From NCBI RefSeq assembly GCF_030730905.1, contig NZ_JAVAMP010000002.1, forward strand, positions 620,001 to 684,000: 64,000 bases of DNA, given 5' to 3'. The notes beneath the pieces are model-generated. The model saw nothing but the letters and a program-made list of their open reading frames with translations, was not told where the DNA came from and made no database searches. The DNA comes from Chengkuizengella axinellae. GTDB taxonomy: Bacteria; Bacillota; Bacilli; Paenibacillales; KCTC-33759. This document shows positions 14,373-24,078 of this stretch, in pieces; position 1 is the first letter of the stretch, and each line of letters opens with the position of its first letter. Made by a program: the position numbers and the translations under genes.

Positions 14373-16001
14373 ATGAAAGGTAAATTACTTGTGATTGGTT
14401 TTGGTCCTGGAAGTTTTGAACATATCACAAAGAGAGCAAGAGAGGCGATTGGGGAAAGTGATGTCATTATTGGATACAACACTTATGTGGATTTAATTCG
14501 AGATTTGCTTACAGATCAAGAAATTGTTAGAACGGGTATGACAGAAGAAGTAAGCCGTGCACAAGAAGCAGTAAAACAAGCAGAATCAGGTAAAAAAGTA
14601 GCGGTCATTTCTAGTGGTGATGCAGGTGTTTATGGTATGGCTGGACTTATATATGAAGTTTTAATAGAAAAAGGTTGGAGTGAATCAAAAGGAGTGGGAG
14701 TTGAGGTCATCCCGGGCATATCTGCGATTAATTCTTGTGCTTCACTGCTCGGAGCTCCTATCATGCATGATGCTTGTACTATTAGTTTAAGCGATCATTT
14801 AACTCCTTGGGAACTGATTGAAAAACGAATTGAGGCAGCTGGTGCGGCAGATTTTGTAATAGCCTTATACAACCCTAGAAGTGGGAAAAGAACGAGACAA
14901 ATTATCGAAGCACAAAACATATTATTAAAATATAGATCTCCGGATACACCAGTAGGGCTGGTAAAAAGTGCGTATAGAGAGCGTGAGTTTGTACAAATTA
15001 CGACTTTGGAAAAAATGCTTGAGTTTGATATTGGCATGCTAACAACTGTTATTATCGGAAACTCTACTACATTTTTATATGATGGAAAAATGATTACCCC
15101 AAGAGGATATCAGAGGAAATATACGTTAGATCGACAAGAGCAGCAACTTAAACCACATGAGCGGTTGAAAAAAGAAAATGAACCATGGTCTTTATCCCAG
15201 GAAGAAGTACTTACAGATGAAAATCAAATGGAAATAACTCCATTAGCATTAGCGTCTGAAGCATTGCAAACTTTACAAAAAACACAGGGTAATGAATTTC
15301 TTCCAAATTTAAGCAAGGACAATGTGAATGAGATAGACACTGCTTTTCAACAGGAATCTATATTAGAGTTTGCTGTAAGTCCTGGTATCGCCAATAAAAA
15401 GTTTACATCTGGACAAATGAAGCTGATTGCAGAAATTGCTGGAGATAAAGGGGATATAGAATATACACCACATCACCAAATCATATTACGAGTTTCAACA
15501 AGTAATCCAAATGAAGTTACGAGCCAATTGAAAGATGAAGGATTACTACTAGCTCCTATTGGGGATGTAGCTCAAGTAAAGGCTTGTGATTTCTGTGATG
15601 AGGAAAAGGATGAATCCATCCCGTATGTGAAAGAAATTCATAAACGGATTGAAGGTTTGAAAACGCCAAAGGAATTAAAAATAGGATTTAATGGATGTGC
15701 GATGGCTTGTTATGGTGCAGTGAAAGAAGATATTGGAATTGTATTTCGTAAAGGGAAGTTTGATTTGTTTTTAGGAGCAAAAACTGTAGGGAGAACGGCC
15801 CATGCTGCGCAGCCTGTAGCTGAGGGAATTGAAAAGGAACATATTGTTGATATGGTTGAACGCATCGTAAAAGGTTATGCAAATGATGGTTTTCCTAATG
15901 AGCGATTTCACAAGTATTTTAAACGTTTGAAAGAAATTGAAGGTTTTACATATCGAGACGTACCTGTATTAGTAACAGAACAAGTCATTTGTGGAGACTG
16001 A
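14373..16001 (+). CDS. cbiH: CbiH60: cobalt-precorrin-3 C17-methyltransferase with ferredoxin-like C-terminal extension
   Basis: The 542-residue protein joins two parts. Residues 1-240 are a tetrapyrrole SAM methyltransferase: GFGPGSFEHITKRA, SSGDAGVYGMAG and PGISAINSCASLLGAP. Residues about 325-540 resemble half of a nitrite/sulfite reductase, with cysteines in CDFC (about 406-409) and NGCAMAC (about 441-446) that could bind an iron-sulfur cluster. This layout is the long CbiH60 known from Bacillus megaterium, which methylates C17 and contracts the corrin ring in the anaerobic pathway. ATG start with GAAGGGAG upstream. It is the first gene of the operon under riboswitch control. Shorter CbiH/CobJ enzymes lack the extension. 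Confidence 0.93.
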   Translation: MKGKLLVIGFGPGSFEHITKRAREAIGESDVIIGYNTYVDLIRDLLTDQEIVRTGMTEEVSRAQEAVKQAESGKKVAVISSGDAGVYGMAGLIYEVLIEKGWSESKGVGVEVIPGISAINSCASLLGAPIMHDACTISLSDHLTPWELIEKRIEAAGAADFVIALYNPRSGKRTRQIIEAQNILLKYRSPDTPVGLVKSAYREREFVQITTLEKMLEFDIGMLTTVIIGNSTTFLYDGKMITPRGYQRKYTLDRQEQQLKPHERLKKENEPWSLSQEEVLTDENQMEITPLALASEALQTLQKTQGNEFLPNLSKDNVNEIDTAFQQESILEFAVSPGIANKKFTSGQMKLIAEIAGDKGDIEYTPHHQIILRVSTSNPNEVTSQLKDEGLLLAPIGDVAQVKACDFCDEEKDESIPYVKEIHKRIEGLKTPKELKIGFNGCAMACYGAVKEDIGIVFRKGKFDLFLGAKTVGRTAHAAQPVAEGIEKEHIVDMVERIVKGYANDGFPNERFHKYFKRLKEIEGFTYRDVPVLVTEQVICGD

Positions 16002-16065
16002 TACAAAGTAACATTGGAAACTAAACATTATGAACAAGATTTATGAAATCATGGGAGGTTAAAAG

Positions 16066-16920
16066 ATGGAAGCTGTATTATTTGTCGGTCATGGAAGTAG
16101 AGATAAAGAGGGGAATGAAGAGGTCAGAGCATTTGTGAATTCAATGCTGCCTCAGATAAAAACACCGATCATTGAAACTTGTTTTTTAGAATTTGAAAAA
16201 CCAAACATAAATCAAGGTATTGACACTTGTATTGATAAAGGGGCAACAAAGGTTGTTGTGATTCCTATTATTTTATTAGGAGCAGGTCATTCTAAAATTC
16301 ATATTCCGGCAGCCATAGATGAAGCAAAGGAACAATACCCTCAAACTGAATTCGTGTATGGTAGACCGATTGGTGTGCATGATCTTGTCATCGATATATT
16401 AAATGATCGTTTACAGCATACAAGTCAATTTAATGAAAAAGAACTTGCAGAGGAAACCGCTGTTTTAATCGTAGGCAGAGGAAGCAGTGAACCAGATGCT
16501 AACAGTGATGTATACAAAATTTCACGTTTATTCTGGGAAAAAATGAAGGTGAAGTGGGTAGAAACGGCTTTTATTGGGGTTACTTTTCCATCGATGGATG
16601 AAGGAATAGAGCGATGTATAAAATTAGGAGCCAAAAATGTAATCATTCTCCCTTACTTTTTATTCACAGGTATTTTGATAAAACGGATGGAAGACATGTT
16701 AAAAACATATCAGCATAAATATGAAAATCATCAATTTCAACTAGGTGAATATTTTGGATTCCATCCAAATTTACAAGAGGTCTTGATCGAAAGAGTAAAA
16801 GAAGCACTACAGGATGAAGTGAAAATGAATTGTGACAACTGCACATATCGTTTGGATGCGATGAAACATATCGATCACCATCATCATCATGACCATGACC
16901 ACGATCATCATCATGTTTAA
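16066..16920 (+). CDS. cbiX: CbiX: sirohydrochlorin cobaltochelatase with His-rich tail
   Basis: The 284-residue protein is a fused two-half CbiX. The first half has VGHGSRDKEGNEEV and the metal-binding GAGHSKIHIP; the second has IVGRGSSEPDANSD. A cysteine pair CDNC lies near residue 258, and the last 20 residues are almost all His and Asp. CbiX inserts cobalt into sirohydrochlorin, the first committed anaerobic step. The CxxC and His-rich tail match long CbiX proteins of B. megaterium type, and may bind an iron-sulfur cluster and store cobalt. ATG start with GGGAGG upstream. Second gene of the operon, 64 bases after cbiH. Confidence 0.93.
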   Translation: MEAVLFVGHGSRDKEGNEEVRAFVNSMLPQIKTPIIETCFLEFEKPNINQGIDTCIDKGATKVVVIPIILLGAGHSKIHIPAAIDEAKEQYPQTEFVYGRPIGVHDLVIDILNDRLQHTSQFNEKELAEETAVLIVGRGSSEPDANSDVYKISRLFWEKMKVKWVETAFIGVTFPSMDEGIERCIKLGAKNVIILPYFLFTGILIKRMEDMLKTYQHKYENHQFQLGEYFGFHPNLQEVLIERVKEALQDEVKMNCDNCTYRLDAMKHIDHHHHHDHDHDHHHV

Positions 16921-17011
16921 ATCATACATGGATGTTGGTACACGATTTAGGTTTGACTAGGGACGATGTACATCGAATCGTTCAAATTTGAAAATGAAGG
17001 GGGTAAGTTTA

Positions 17012-17791
17012 ATGATTTTAGTACTGTCTGGAACGAGTGATGCAAGAGAACTAGCCTTACAAATTAAAGAAATGGGATGTTCTTTAATTACAACTGTGGT
17101 TACTGAAAATGCAGCGATTTCCATGAGGGAATCAGGTTTGCCTGTTTTAGTTGGTAGATTGACGCCAGAAGATATGATTGAATTGGTTCGAGCAAAAAAC
17201 ATACAAATGATCGTTGATGCAAGTCATCCATATGCAGAAGAGGTTTCCAAAAATGCCATTCAATGTGCGAAAGAAATAGGGATCTCATATGTTCGTTTCG
17301 AAAGAGAGGGTTTAGAGTTTAATCAACATTCATTGCTTCACAAAGTAGATTCTTATGAAGAAGCAGCAGAGCTTGCAGCACAGAAACAAGGGGTGATTAT
17401 GCTTACAACAGGTAGCAAAACCTTAAAAACCTTTACAGATCAGTTGATTAATCTTCCTGATATTACGTTGGTAGCCCGTATGCTGCCCCGCAAAGATAAT
17501 ATGGAAAAGTGTGAACATCTAGGCATTCAGCAAAAAAACATTATTGCCATGCAAGGTCCATTTTCAAAAGAGTTAAATAAAGCCCTCTATGAATTTTATA
17601 ACGTGAATGTGATGATAACGAAAGAGAGTGGAAAAGTAGGCGCAGTGGATGAAAAAGTGGAATCTGCATTAGGAATGGGGATTGAAACAATAATGATTTC
17701 CAGGCCAAAGATACAATACGGAACTAAATTTTCTGATCATGAACAGATTTTGAATTATATAAATAAATCTACTTTTGGTGAGAGCAGTTAA
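17012..17791 (+). CDS. cbiJ: CbiJ: cobalt-precorrin-6A reductase
   Basis: The 259-residue protein begins ILVLSGTSDARELAL, the usual CbiJ/CobK N-terminus, and contains DASHPYAEEVSKNA and MLPRKDN segments typical of the family. It reduces cobalt-precorrin-6A with NAD(P)H. The ATG at 17012 is preferred to the upstream in-frame TTG at 16988 because AAGGGGGT lies 8 bases before it and the conserved start follows directly. It lies 91 bases after cbiX and 99 before cbiC. The ITKESGKVGAVDEKVESA segment near the C-terminus also fits. Cytosolic. Confidence 0.92.
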   Translation: MILVLSGTSDARELALQIKEMGCSLITTVVTENAAISMRESGLPVLVGRLTPEDMIELVRAKNIQMIVDASHPYAEEVSKNAIQCAKEIGISYVRFEREGLEFNQHSLLHKVDSYEEAAELAAQKQGVIMLTTGSKTLKTFTDQLINLPDITLVARMLPRKDNMEKCEHLGIQQKNIIAMQGPFSKELNKALYEFYNVNVMITKESGKVGAVDEKVESALGMGIETIMISRPKIQYGTKFSDHEQILNYINKSTFGESS

Positions 17792-17890
17792 AATTATCAG
17801 CAAAGTCTAGTAACAGGTTCGATTAGGCGGTTGAAATACTCAAGTAATCGTTCCGTAATTATTTTATATATTTAGGGAGGAGATCTAGGA

Positions 17891-18541
17891 ATGGATTTTA
17901 AGACTGAATTCAAACCATTAACAGTACAACCGCAAGAAATAGAAGGAAAAAGCTTCGAAATGATAACAGAAGAATTAGGGGAGCATTCATTTACAGAAGA
18001 ACAGTATCCTGTAGTTCAGCGTGTCATTCATGCTTCAGCGGATTTTGATCTAGGTCGCAGTGTATTGTTTCATCCAGATGCAGTAGAGGCAGGGATTAAA
18101 GCAGTTCAAAACGGAAAAATGGTAGTAGCCGATGTACAAATGGTGCAGGTTGGAATCAGCAAGCCGAGACTCGAAAAGTTCGGAAGTGATGTGAGAGTAT
18201 ACATATCAGATGAAGATGTGATGGAGGAAGCTAAAAGATTAAACACGACAAGAGCGATTATTTCAATGCGCAAAGCAATCAAGGAAGCAGAAGGAGGCAT
18301 CTTTGCTATCGGAAATGCTCCTACAGCTTTGTTGGAATTAATCCGTTTAATAAAAAATGGTGAAGCGAAACCAGGGCTTGTGATTGGTATGCCTGTTGGT
18401 TTTGTTTCTGCAGCGGAATCCAAAGAAGAATTAGCTAAATTAGATATTCCATTCATTACTAATATTGGAAGAAAAGGTGGAAGTGCTGTGACAGTAGCTG
18501 CTTTAAATGCAATTTCATTGATGGCAGTACGTCAGGTGTAA
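17891..18541 (+). CDS. cbiC: CbiC: cobalt-precorrin-8 methylmutase
   Basis: The 216-residue protein is a precorrin-8X methylmutase homologue. The catalytic histidine is in QRVIHASADFDLG, and the GNAPTALLELIRL and GMPVGFVSAAESKEEL motifs are conserved. It moves the C11 methyl group to C12 to give cobyrinic acid. ATG start with AGGGAGGAG upstream. The next gene starts 3 bases after its stop. Length is normal for the family. It acts in the cytosol near the end of the corrin ring part of the pathway. Confidence 0.94.
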   Translation: MDFKTEFKPLTVQPQEIEGKSFEMITEELGEHSFTEEQYPVVQRVIHASADFDLGRSVLFHPDAVEAGIKAVQNGKMVVADVQMVQVGISKPRLEKFGSDVRVYISDEDVMEEAKRLNTTRAIISMRKAIKEAEGGIFAIGNAPTALLELIRLIKNGEAKPGLVIGMPVGFVSAAESKEELAKLDIPFITNIGRKGGSAVTVAALNAISLMAVRQV

Positions 18542-18544
18542 CGT

Positions 18545-19669
18545 ATGAAGAAAAAGGAAGCGAAGAAAGACCCTAAAGACATGCGTCATGGATATACAAC
18601 AGGTGCTTGTGCAACAGCTGCAACGAGGGCAGCTTTAACTGCATTGATTTTTCAGGAGTTGCAAAAGGAAGCAACCATTACTTTACCTATAGGTAAGCAG
18701 GTTTCCTTTGAGATTTCTACTTGTGAGTTCACTGGGGAGTCGGCAACTGCTGGAACGATTAAAGACGGCGGAGATGATCCTGATGCAACGCATGGTGCTT
18801 TGATTCTTTCTACCGTTTCTTGGAGTAAGGTCTCAGGTGTTGAATTAGATGGTGGAATAGGTGTAGGCAGAGTGACTAAACCCGGTCTTCCAGTTGAAGT
18901 AGGAAAAGCAGCAATAAATCCTGTTCCCTATAAGATGATCATGGAAGTGACTCAGTCCATTTTACAACAATTTGAGATTCAAGAAGGTGTTCGAGTAGTT
19001 ATTTCAGTCCCAGATGGCGAAGAAATAGCCAAAAAAACGCTGAATGCAAGATTGGGAATTATAGGTGGAATTTCGATTTTAGGCACAAGAGGTACAGTTG
19101 TACCGTTTTCAACCTCCGCTTATAAAGCTAGTATAGCGCATGCTATTAATGTTGCTGTTACCGTTGGATGTGAACATCTCGTACTTGCTACTGGGGGGCG
19201 GAGTGAAAAATTCGGTATGGAGCTTTACCCTGATTTGCCTGAGGAAGCCTTTATTGAAATGGGGGATTTCATTGGCTTCACTCTAAAGACCTGTAAAAAT
19301 AAAAAAGTAAAAAAAGTAACGTTAGTTGGGATGATGGGGAAATTTTCAAAGGTAGCGAATGGCGTAATGATGGTCCATTCAAAAAGCGCACCGATAGATT
19401 TTAATTTCCTTGCTAAAGTGGCGGCTGAAAGCAATGTGGATGAAACGACTTTGGAAAATATTAAATCAGCAAATACAGCTTCACAAGTAGGCGAAATGAT
19501 GTTAGAGCAAAACAATGATTTGTTTTTCGATAAATTGTGTGAGTATTGCTGTTTATCAGGACTAAATGAAGTAGATGGGAACATAGAGATTGAAACCGTA
19601 ATTAGCACATTAAAGGGTGTTTTATTAGGAAGAAAAACGTTGTATTCTACTTTGCAGAATGAGGAGTAA
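18545..19669 (+). CDS. cbiD: CbiD: cobalt-precorrin-5B C1-methyltransferase
   Basis: The 374-residue protein has the CbiD signature RHGYTTGACATAATRAAL near the N-terminus, followed by IKDGGDDPDATHGA and GGIGVGRVTKPGLP. CbiD methylates C1 with SAM and is specific to the anaerobic (early cobalt insertion) route, which agrees with CbiX and CbiG here. ATG at 18545 with AGGTG 7 bases upstream, partly inside the end of cbiC. Normal length. There is a gap of 120 bases before cbiE/T with no clear terminator. Confidence 0.94.
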   Translation: MKKKEAKKDPKDMRHGYTTGACATAATRAALTALIFQELQKEATITLPIGKQVSFEISTCEFTGESATAGTIKDGGDDPDATHGALILSTVSWSKVSGVELDGGIGVGRVTKPGLPVEVGKAAINPVPYKMIMEVTQSILQQFEIQEGVRVVISVPDGEEIAKKTLNARLGIIGGISILGTRGTVVPFSTSAYKASIAHAINVAVTVGCEHLVLATGGRSEKFGMELYPDLPEEAFIEMGDFIGFTLKTCKNKKVKKVTLVGMMGKFSKVANGVMMVHSKSAPIDFNFLAKVAAESNVDETTLENIKSANTASQVGEMMLEQNNDLFFDKLCEYCCLSGLNEVDGNIEIETVISTLKGVLLGRKTLYSTLQNEE

Positions 19670-19789
19670 ATACTAATCCATCATTCCACTATTCAGATTA
19701 GATTTACACCTCTAAACATAACCCAAAAAGTGACTTTAGCTTCCAAAGTTTATTCCGATTACTCTTAAATATAAAAGGATGAGTGTGTT

Positions 19790-21007
19790 ATGAGTCATAT
19801 TAAAATCATTGGAATTGGTGACAATGGAAAAGAAAGTTTATTGCCTACTTATAAGAAATGGATTTACGAAAGTGAGCTGTTAGTAGGTGGTGAAAGGCAA
19901 CTATCTTTTTTCGAAGATTATAAAGGAGAAACTATAGTCATTAAAAGTGGATTAAGTAAACTAGTAGAACTTCTTAAATCCAGCAATAAAGAAGTAGTCG
20001 TTCTTGCTTCAGGTGATCCATTATTTTATGGCATTGGTGGTTATTTGTCTAAAAAAATGGAGGTTGAGATTTATCCCAATCTAAGCTCAATCCAACTTGC
20101 TTATGCTAAAGCAGGTGAAAGCTGGCAAAATGCATATTGCGCTAGTATTCATGGTCGAAGTATGAAGGGGCTTGCTCAACGTATTGATGGAAAAGATAAT
20201 GTCATTTTATTAACAGATGATATCAACTCGCCACAGACCATAGCCAAATATTTATTGCATTATGATATGACAGAGTATAAAGCTTTTGTAGGTGAAAACT
20301 TGGGAAGCGATGATGAAAAAACGGGATGGTATACATTGAAGGAAATGCAAGATTCCTCTTTCTCAAGTTTAAACGTTGTTATTTTATCGAAAAAAACGAA
20401 TAGTCCTATGTGGACAATGGGAATCCCAGATGCTGAGTTTTCACAGAGAAAACCTGATAAAGGGTTGATAACAAAAAAAGAAGTAAGAGTGCTGAGTTTG
20501 ATGAATATGGCTTTGACTCCAACAAGCATTGTTTGGGATATTGGAACATGTACGGGCTCAGTTGGAATAGAAGCGGCTCGCATGGCTAGAGACGGCGAAG
20601 TGTATGCTATAGAAAAAAATGAGAAAGATTTGGAAAACTGCTTAGAAAATATGAAAAAGTTCCGAGTGGATATGACTGTTCAACACAATAAAGCTCCTGA
20701 GGGTTTAGAAGGCTTTCCTGACCCTGATGCCATCTTTATTGGAGGCACTGGTGGTGAGATGAAGACTTTGTTGAACATTTGTTGTGCTCGATTGAAACAA
20801 AACGGACGAATCGTATTAAATGCAGCAACAGTAGAAACATTATATGAAGCTAGTCAAGCATTTAAAGAAGAAGGTTATAAGGTCGAAATTACGTTGGCTC
20901 AAATTTCAAGAAGCAAACCTATTTTACATATGAATCGATTTGATGCGTTGAACCCTATATATATCATTACAGCTAGTAGAGAAGAGGAGGAACTCGAGGT
21001 TGAGTAA
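19790..21007 (+). CDS. cbiET: CbiET: fused cobalt-precorrin-7 C5-methyltransferase and C15-methyltransferase/decarboxylase
   Basis: The 405-residue protein fuses CbiE and CbiT. Residues 1-200 are a tetrapyrrole methyltransferase ([30 protein letters not shown]). Residues about 210-400 are a Rossmann methyltransferase with the SAM motif [18 protein letters not shown] and [11 protein letters not shown]. The fusion corresponds to CobL of the aerobic route. It methylates C5 and C15 and decarboxylates the acetate side chain. ATG start with AAGGATGAG upstream. It overlaps cbiL by 8 bases, which suggests translational coupling. Confidence 0.93.
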   Translation: MSHIKIIGIGDNGKESLLPTYKKWIYESELLVGGERQLSFFEDYKGETIVIKSGLSKLVELLKSSNKEVVVLASGDPLFYGIGGYLSKKMEVEIYPNLSSIQLAYAKAGESWQNAYCASIHGRSMKGLAQRIDGKDNVILLTDDINSPQTIAKYLLHYDMTEYKAFVGENLGSDDEKTGWYTLKEMQDSSFSSLNVVILSKKTNSPMWTMGIPDAEFSQRKPDKGLITKKEVRVLSLMNMALTPTSIVWDIGTCTGSVGIEAARMARDGEVYAIEKNEKDLENCLENMKKFRVDMTVQHNKAPEGLEGFPDPDAIFIGGTGGEMKTLLNICCARLKQNGRIVLNAATVETLYEASQAFKEEGYKVEITLAQISRSKPILHMNRFDALNPIYIITASREEEELEVE

Positions 21008-21710
21008 TGTAGGCACATTATATGGTATTGGTATGGGTCCTGGTGACCCTGAGTTAATTACAGTAAAAGCATTTCGCATTTTAAAAGAGTCTCCAGTGAT
21101 TGCATATCCTAAAAAACGATCTGGCAGTAAAAGTTATGCTTTAGCGATTTCAGAACAATATATTAATCCTTTAGATAAAGAAATGGTTGGTTTAATATTC
21201 CCGATGACTAAGGATATAGCGACATTGGAAAAACAGTGGAACAAAACAGTAGAGACAGTAAATGAGTATTTAACCCAAGGGAAGGACGTGGCTTTTGTAA
21301 CTGAAGGCGACCCTATGTTGTACAGCACATTTATTCATATGCAGCGTTTAGTAGAGGAGCTTCATCCAGAGGTTCAAATTAAGGTGGTACCGGGTATTTC
21401 TTCTGTAAATGGAACAGCTGCTAGAATGGGACTTCCACTTGCAGATGGTGATGACCAAGTGGCTATTGTACCTGCTACAAATGATGCAGATAAGATGAGG
21501 AAGGCATTAGTTGAACATGATTGTGTAGTTTTTATAAAAGTAGCAAAAGTACTGGATATGATGATTGGGATCTTAAAAGAATTGGCATTAGTAGACAAAG
21601 CTGCTGTAGTTACCAAAGTTACATCAGAAGAAGAAAGAGTATGGACGGACGTAGAGCAGCTTGAAGGGGCAGAATTAGAATATTTAACATTAATGGTGGT
21701 GAGGAAATAG
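21000..21710 (+). CDS. cbiL: CbiL: cobalt-factor II C20-methyltransferase
   Basis: The 236-residue protein is a class III SAM methyltransferase with [34 protein letters not shown] and [18 protein letters not shown]. Among cobalamin methyltransferases, this start and the SPVIAYPKK segment mark CbiL/CobI, which methylates C20. The start is TTG inside the end of cbiET, with GAGGAGGAA 8 bases upstream. The stop codon overlaps the GTG start of cbiF by one base, so three genes are tightly coupled. Confidence 0.92.
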   Translation: MSNVGTLYGIGMGPGDPELITVKAFRILKESPVIAYPKKRSGSKSYALAISEQYINPLDKEMVGLIFPMTKDIATLEKQWNKTVETVNEYLTQGKDVAFVTEGDPMLYSTFIHMQRLVEELHPEVQIKVVPGISSVNGTAARMGLPLADGDDQVAIVPATNDADKMRKALVEHDCVVFIKVAKVLDMMIGILKELALVDKAAVVTKVTSEEERVWTDVEQLEGAELEYLTLMVVRK

Positions 21711-22483
21711 TGAAGATTTTTATTGTAGGTGCAGGTCCTGGAGATCCAGATTTAATTACTGTGAAAGGATTGAATCTGCTGCAGCAAGCGGATGTTGTTT
21801 TATATACAGATTCTTTAGTCAGTGAAGAGTTAACGGCGAAAGCAAAACCTGAAGCTGAAGTGATCAAAAGCTCTGGTATGGCTTTAGATGAAATGGTAAA
21901 GCTGATGGTTGATAAAGTAAAACAGGGAAAAATGTTAGTTCGTTTACATACAGGGGATCCAGCCATGTTCGGTGCAACAATGGAGCAAATGACTTTACTG
22001 CGAAAAGAAGGTATCGAGTGTGAAATCATACCAGGGGTTAGTTCCGTTTTTGCATCAGCGGCAGCTGTTGGGGCAGAGCTTACGATACCTGAATTAACGC
22101 AAACATTGATTTTAACAAGAGCAGAAGGAAGAACGCCGGTTCCAGAACGGGAGCAATTAAAAGCGTTAGCTTCACATCATAGTACAATGGCTTTATTTTT
22201 AAGCGCTACTTTAACTAAGAAAGTGACAAAAGAGCTTATCGAAGCGGGATGGAGTGAACAAACACCTATTGCTGTCGTTCAAAGAGCAACTTGGCCTGAT
22301 CAAAAGATTGTTAGAACAACGATAGAACATTTAGACAGAGATATGCGTGAGAATGGCATTCGTTCACATGCTATGATTCTAGCTGGTTGGGCTTTAGACC
22401 CGAACATTCACGAAAAAGATTATCGTTCGAAGTTATATGATAAAGAGTTTACACATGGGTTTAGAAAAGGAATTGAGAGTTAA
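21710..22483 (+). CDS. cbiF: CbiF: cobalt-precorrin-4 C11-methyltransferase
   Basis: The 257-residue protein has IVGAGPGDPDLITVKGLNLL, VLYTDSLVSEEL, LHTGDPAMFGATMEQM and IIPGVSSVFASAAAVGAELTIPE, the CbiF/CobM pattern. It methylates C11 of cobalt-precorrin-4. The start is GTG sharing a base with the cbiL stop; GGTGAGGA lies just upstream. Length is normal. It is followed by cbiG, whose product opens the ring lactone before CbiF-type methylation, so the order makes functional sense. Confidence 0.93.
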   Translation: MKIFIVGAGPGDPDLITVKGLNLLQQADVVLYTDSLVSEELTAKAKPEAEVIKSSGMALDEMVKLMVDKVKQGKMLVRLHTGDPAMFGATMEQMTLLRKEGIECEIIPGVSSVFASAAAVGAELTIPELTQTLILTRAEGRTPVPEREQLKALASHHSTMALFLSATLTKKVTKELIEAGWSEQTPIAVVQRATWPDQKIVRTTIEHLDRDMRENGIRSHAMILAGWALDPNIHEKDYRSKLYDKEFTHGFRKGIES

Positions 22484-22507
22484 GAAATCAAATAGAAGGT
22501 GTTAATC

Positions 22508-23644
22508 ATGTCTTATATTCAATTAAAAGAGGAAGAGTTACCTGTTATTCAACAGAACTCGGATTATGCCATTGTTGCGATTACAAAACATGGCGTAGCT
22601 TTGGCTCGTTCTTTACATGAAAAGTTCTCAAACTCTGATTTGTATTATATGAGTAAATTTGAAACAGGTGATGAGTTAAGTAGAAGGATTCAAATGTTTC
22701 AAGGCTCAGTAAGAATGTTGTTTCCAGCTCTATTCCCAGTATATAAAGGTATTATTATTATTATATCTCTTGGGGCTGTTGTACGGATGATTGCTCCGCT
22801 ATTGAAGGATAAAAAAACTGATCCAGGAATTGTAGTAATTGACGATAAAGGTGAACATGTCATTAGCGTATTGTCTGGACATTTAGGTGGTGCAAATGAG
22901 TTAACTAGAGAGGTTGCTGCAGCTTTAAATGCTAGACCAATTATAACTACTGCTTCCGATGTTCAAGGTACTATTCCAGTAGATTTATTTGGGCAACGGT
23001 TCGGCTGGCAGTGGGATTCAGCAGAAAAACTAACACCTGTAAGTGCATCTGTAGTTAATGAAGAAAAAATAGCAGTCATTCAGGAATCTGGTGAACGAGA
23101 TTGGTGGATGTATGATACACCTATACCAAGTCATATTCAACGCTTTTCTTCTATTATAGAGGCGCTTGCAGAAGAACCACAGGCAGCTCTTATTGTAACT
23201 CATCGAATACTCAATAAAGAAGAAGAGGTGATATTGGGAAATGGAGTTTTATATCGACCAAAAGTGATTGTTTTAGGAATGGGTTGTAATCGGGGGACTT
23301 CGTCTGATGAAATTGAACAGATTATTATAGAGACTCTTGGGGAACTCCAATTCTCTATAAAGAGTGTCAAAGCAATTAGTACAATAGATTTGAAAAAAGA
23401 TGAAGAGGGCCTTCTAAAAGTAGTAGAAAAGTATAAATGGGATTTCAAATATTATATCCCTCCTGAATTAAATGAAATTGCCATAGACCAACCTTCTGAA
23501 ACTGTATTCAAATATACGGGAGCATATGGAGTTAGTGAACCCGCAGCTAAACGTTATAGCGGTGTAGAGCAACTGGTACTTACTAAGAAAAAATCGGGAA
23601 ACGTAACGATTTCCGTTGCCGTTATGGATTTTAAAGATATTTGA
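22508..23644 (+). CDS. cbiG: CbiG: cobalt-precorrin-5A hydrolase
   Basis: The 378-residue protein shows CbiG hallmarks: YAIVAITKHGVALARSL at the start, IISLGAVVRMIAPLLKDKKTDPGIVVID in the N-domain, SGHLGGANELT, and the C-terminal domain with VLGMGCNRGTSSDEI and YGVSEPAAKR. CbiG opens the delta-lactone and releases acetaldehyde; it is found only in the anaerobic route. ATG at 22508 is preferred because AGAAGGTG lies 7 bases upstream; the in-frame GTG at 22499 has none. It lies 24 bases after cbiF. Confidence 0.93.
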   Translation: MSYIQLKEEELPVIQQNSDYAIVAITKHGVALARSLHEKFSNSDLYYMSKFETGDELSRRIQMFQGSVRMLFPALFPVYKGIIIIISLGAVVRMIAPLLKDKKTDPGIVVIDDKGEHVISVLSGHLGGANELTREVAAALNARPIITTASDVQGTIPVDLFGQRFGWQWDSAEKLTPVSASVVNEEKIAVIQESGERDWWMYDTPIPSHIQRFSSIIEALAEEPQAALIVTHRILNKEEEVILGNGVLYRPKVIVLGMGCNRGTSSDEIEQIIIETLGELQFSIKSVKAISTIDLKKDEEGLLKVVEKYKWDFKYYIPPELNEIAIDQPSETVFKYTGAYGVSEPAAKRYSGVEQLVLTKKKSGNVTISVAVMDFKDI

Positions 23645-23686
23645 ATGTAATATTGTAATACCCACTAACCTATAGGAGGAAAACGT

Positions 23687-24070
23687 ATGCTTCATCATGT
23701 AGAAATCTATGTTTCAAGTCTAAAGAAAACTACTGAATTCTGGGGATGGTTCTTATCAGAACTAGGATATGAGAGGTTCCAAGAATGGAATGCAGGTATC
23801 AGTTATAAGTATCAAGATACGTATCTTGTTTTCGTTCAAACAGAGGAGCGGTTTATGGATGTTCCTTATCATAGGTGCCGAACAGGATTGAACCATCTTG
23901 CTTTTCATGCCAAGTCCAAAGCACAGGTTGATGAGATTACTTTGAAGTTGAAAGAAAAAGAAATTCCTGTTTTATATGAAGATAAACATCCATATGCAGC
24001 TGGACAGGACTATTATGCATTATTTTTCGAGGATCCCGATCGAATTAAGGTTGAACTCGTTGCACCATAA
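23687..24070 (+). CDS. VOC (glyoxalase-fold) protein inside the B12 operon
   Basis: The 127-residue protein is a single VOC module. It starts HHVEIYVSSLKKTTEFWGWFL, has LNHLAFHAKSKAQVDEI in the middle and FFEDPDRIKVELVAP at the end; H3 or H4, the central H and the last E are likely metal ligands. VOC enzymes include dioxygenases, lyases and resistance proteins, so the reaction cannot be assigned. ATG start with GGAGGA 7 bases upstream. It sits between cbiG and cbiA on the same strand and lacks a visible promoter of its own, so it is probably cotranscribed. A role in corrin synthesis is not known to me. Confidence 0.85.
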   Translation: MLHHVEIYVSSLKKTTEFWGWFLSELGYERFQEWNAGISYKYQDTYLVFVQTEERFMDVPYHRCRTGLNHLAFHAKSKAQVDEITLKLKEKEIPVLYEDKHPYAAGQDYYALFFEDPDRIKVELVAP

Positions 24071-24078
24071 GTACAATT

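Noticed and set aside
16861-16917. His/Asp-rich run in cbiX as a simple-sequence repeat artefact
   Set aside because: It is in frame at the C-terminus and long CbiX proteins are known to end this way, so it is a real metal-binding tail.
18106-18456. 116-codon minus-strand frame inside cbiC
   Set aside because: It is a shadow of the coding frame of cbiC; similar shadow frames occur in cbiD, the MMPL gene and the aminotransferase.
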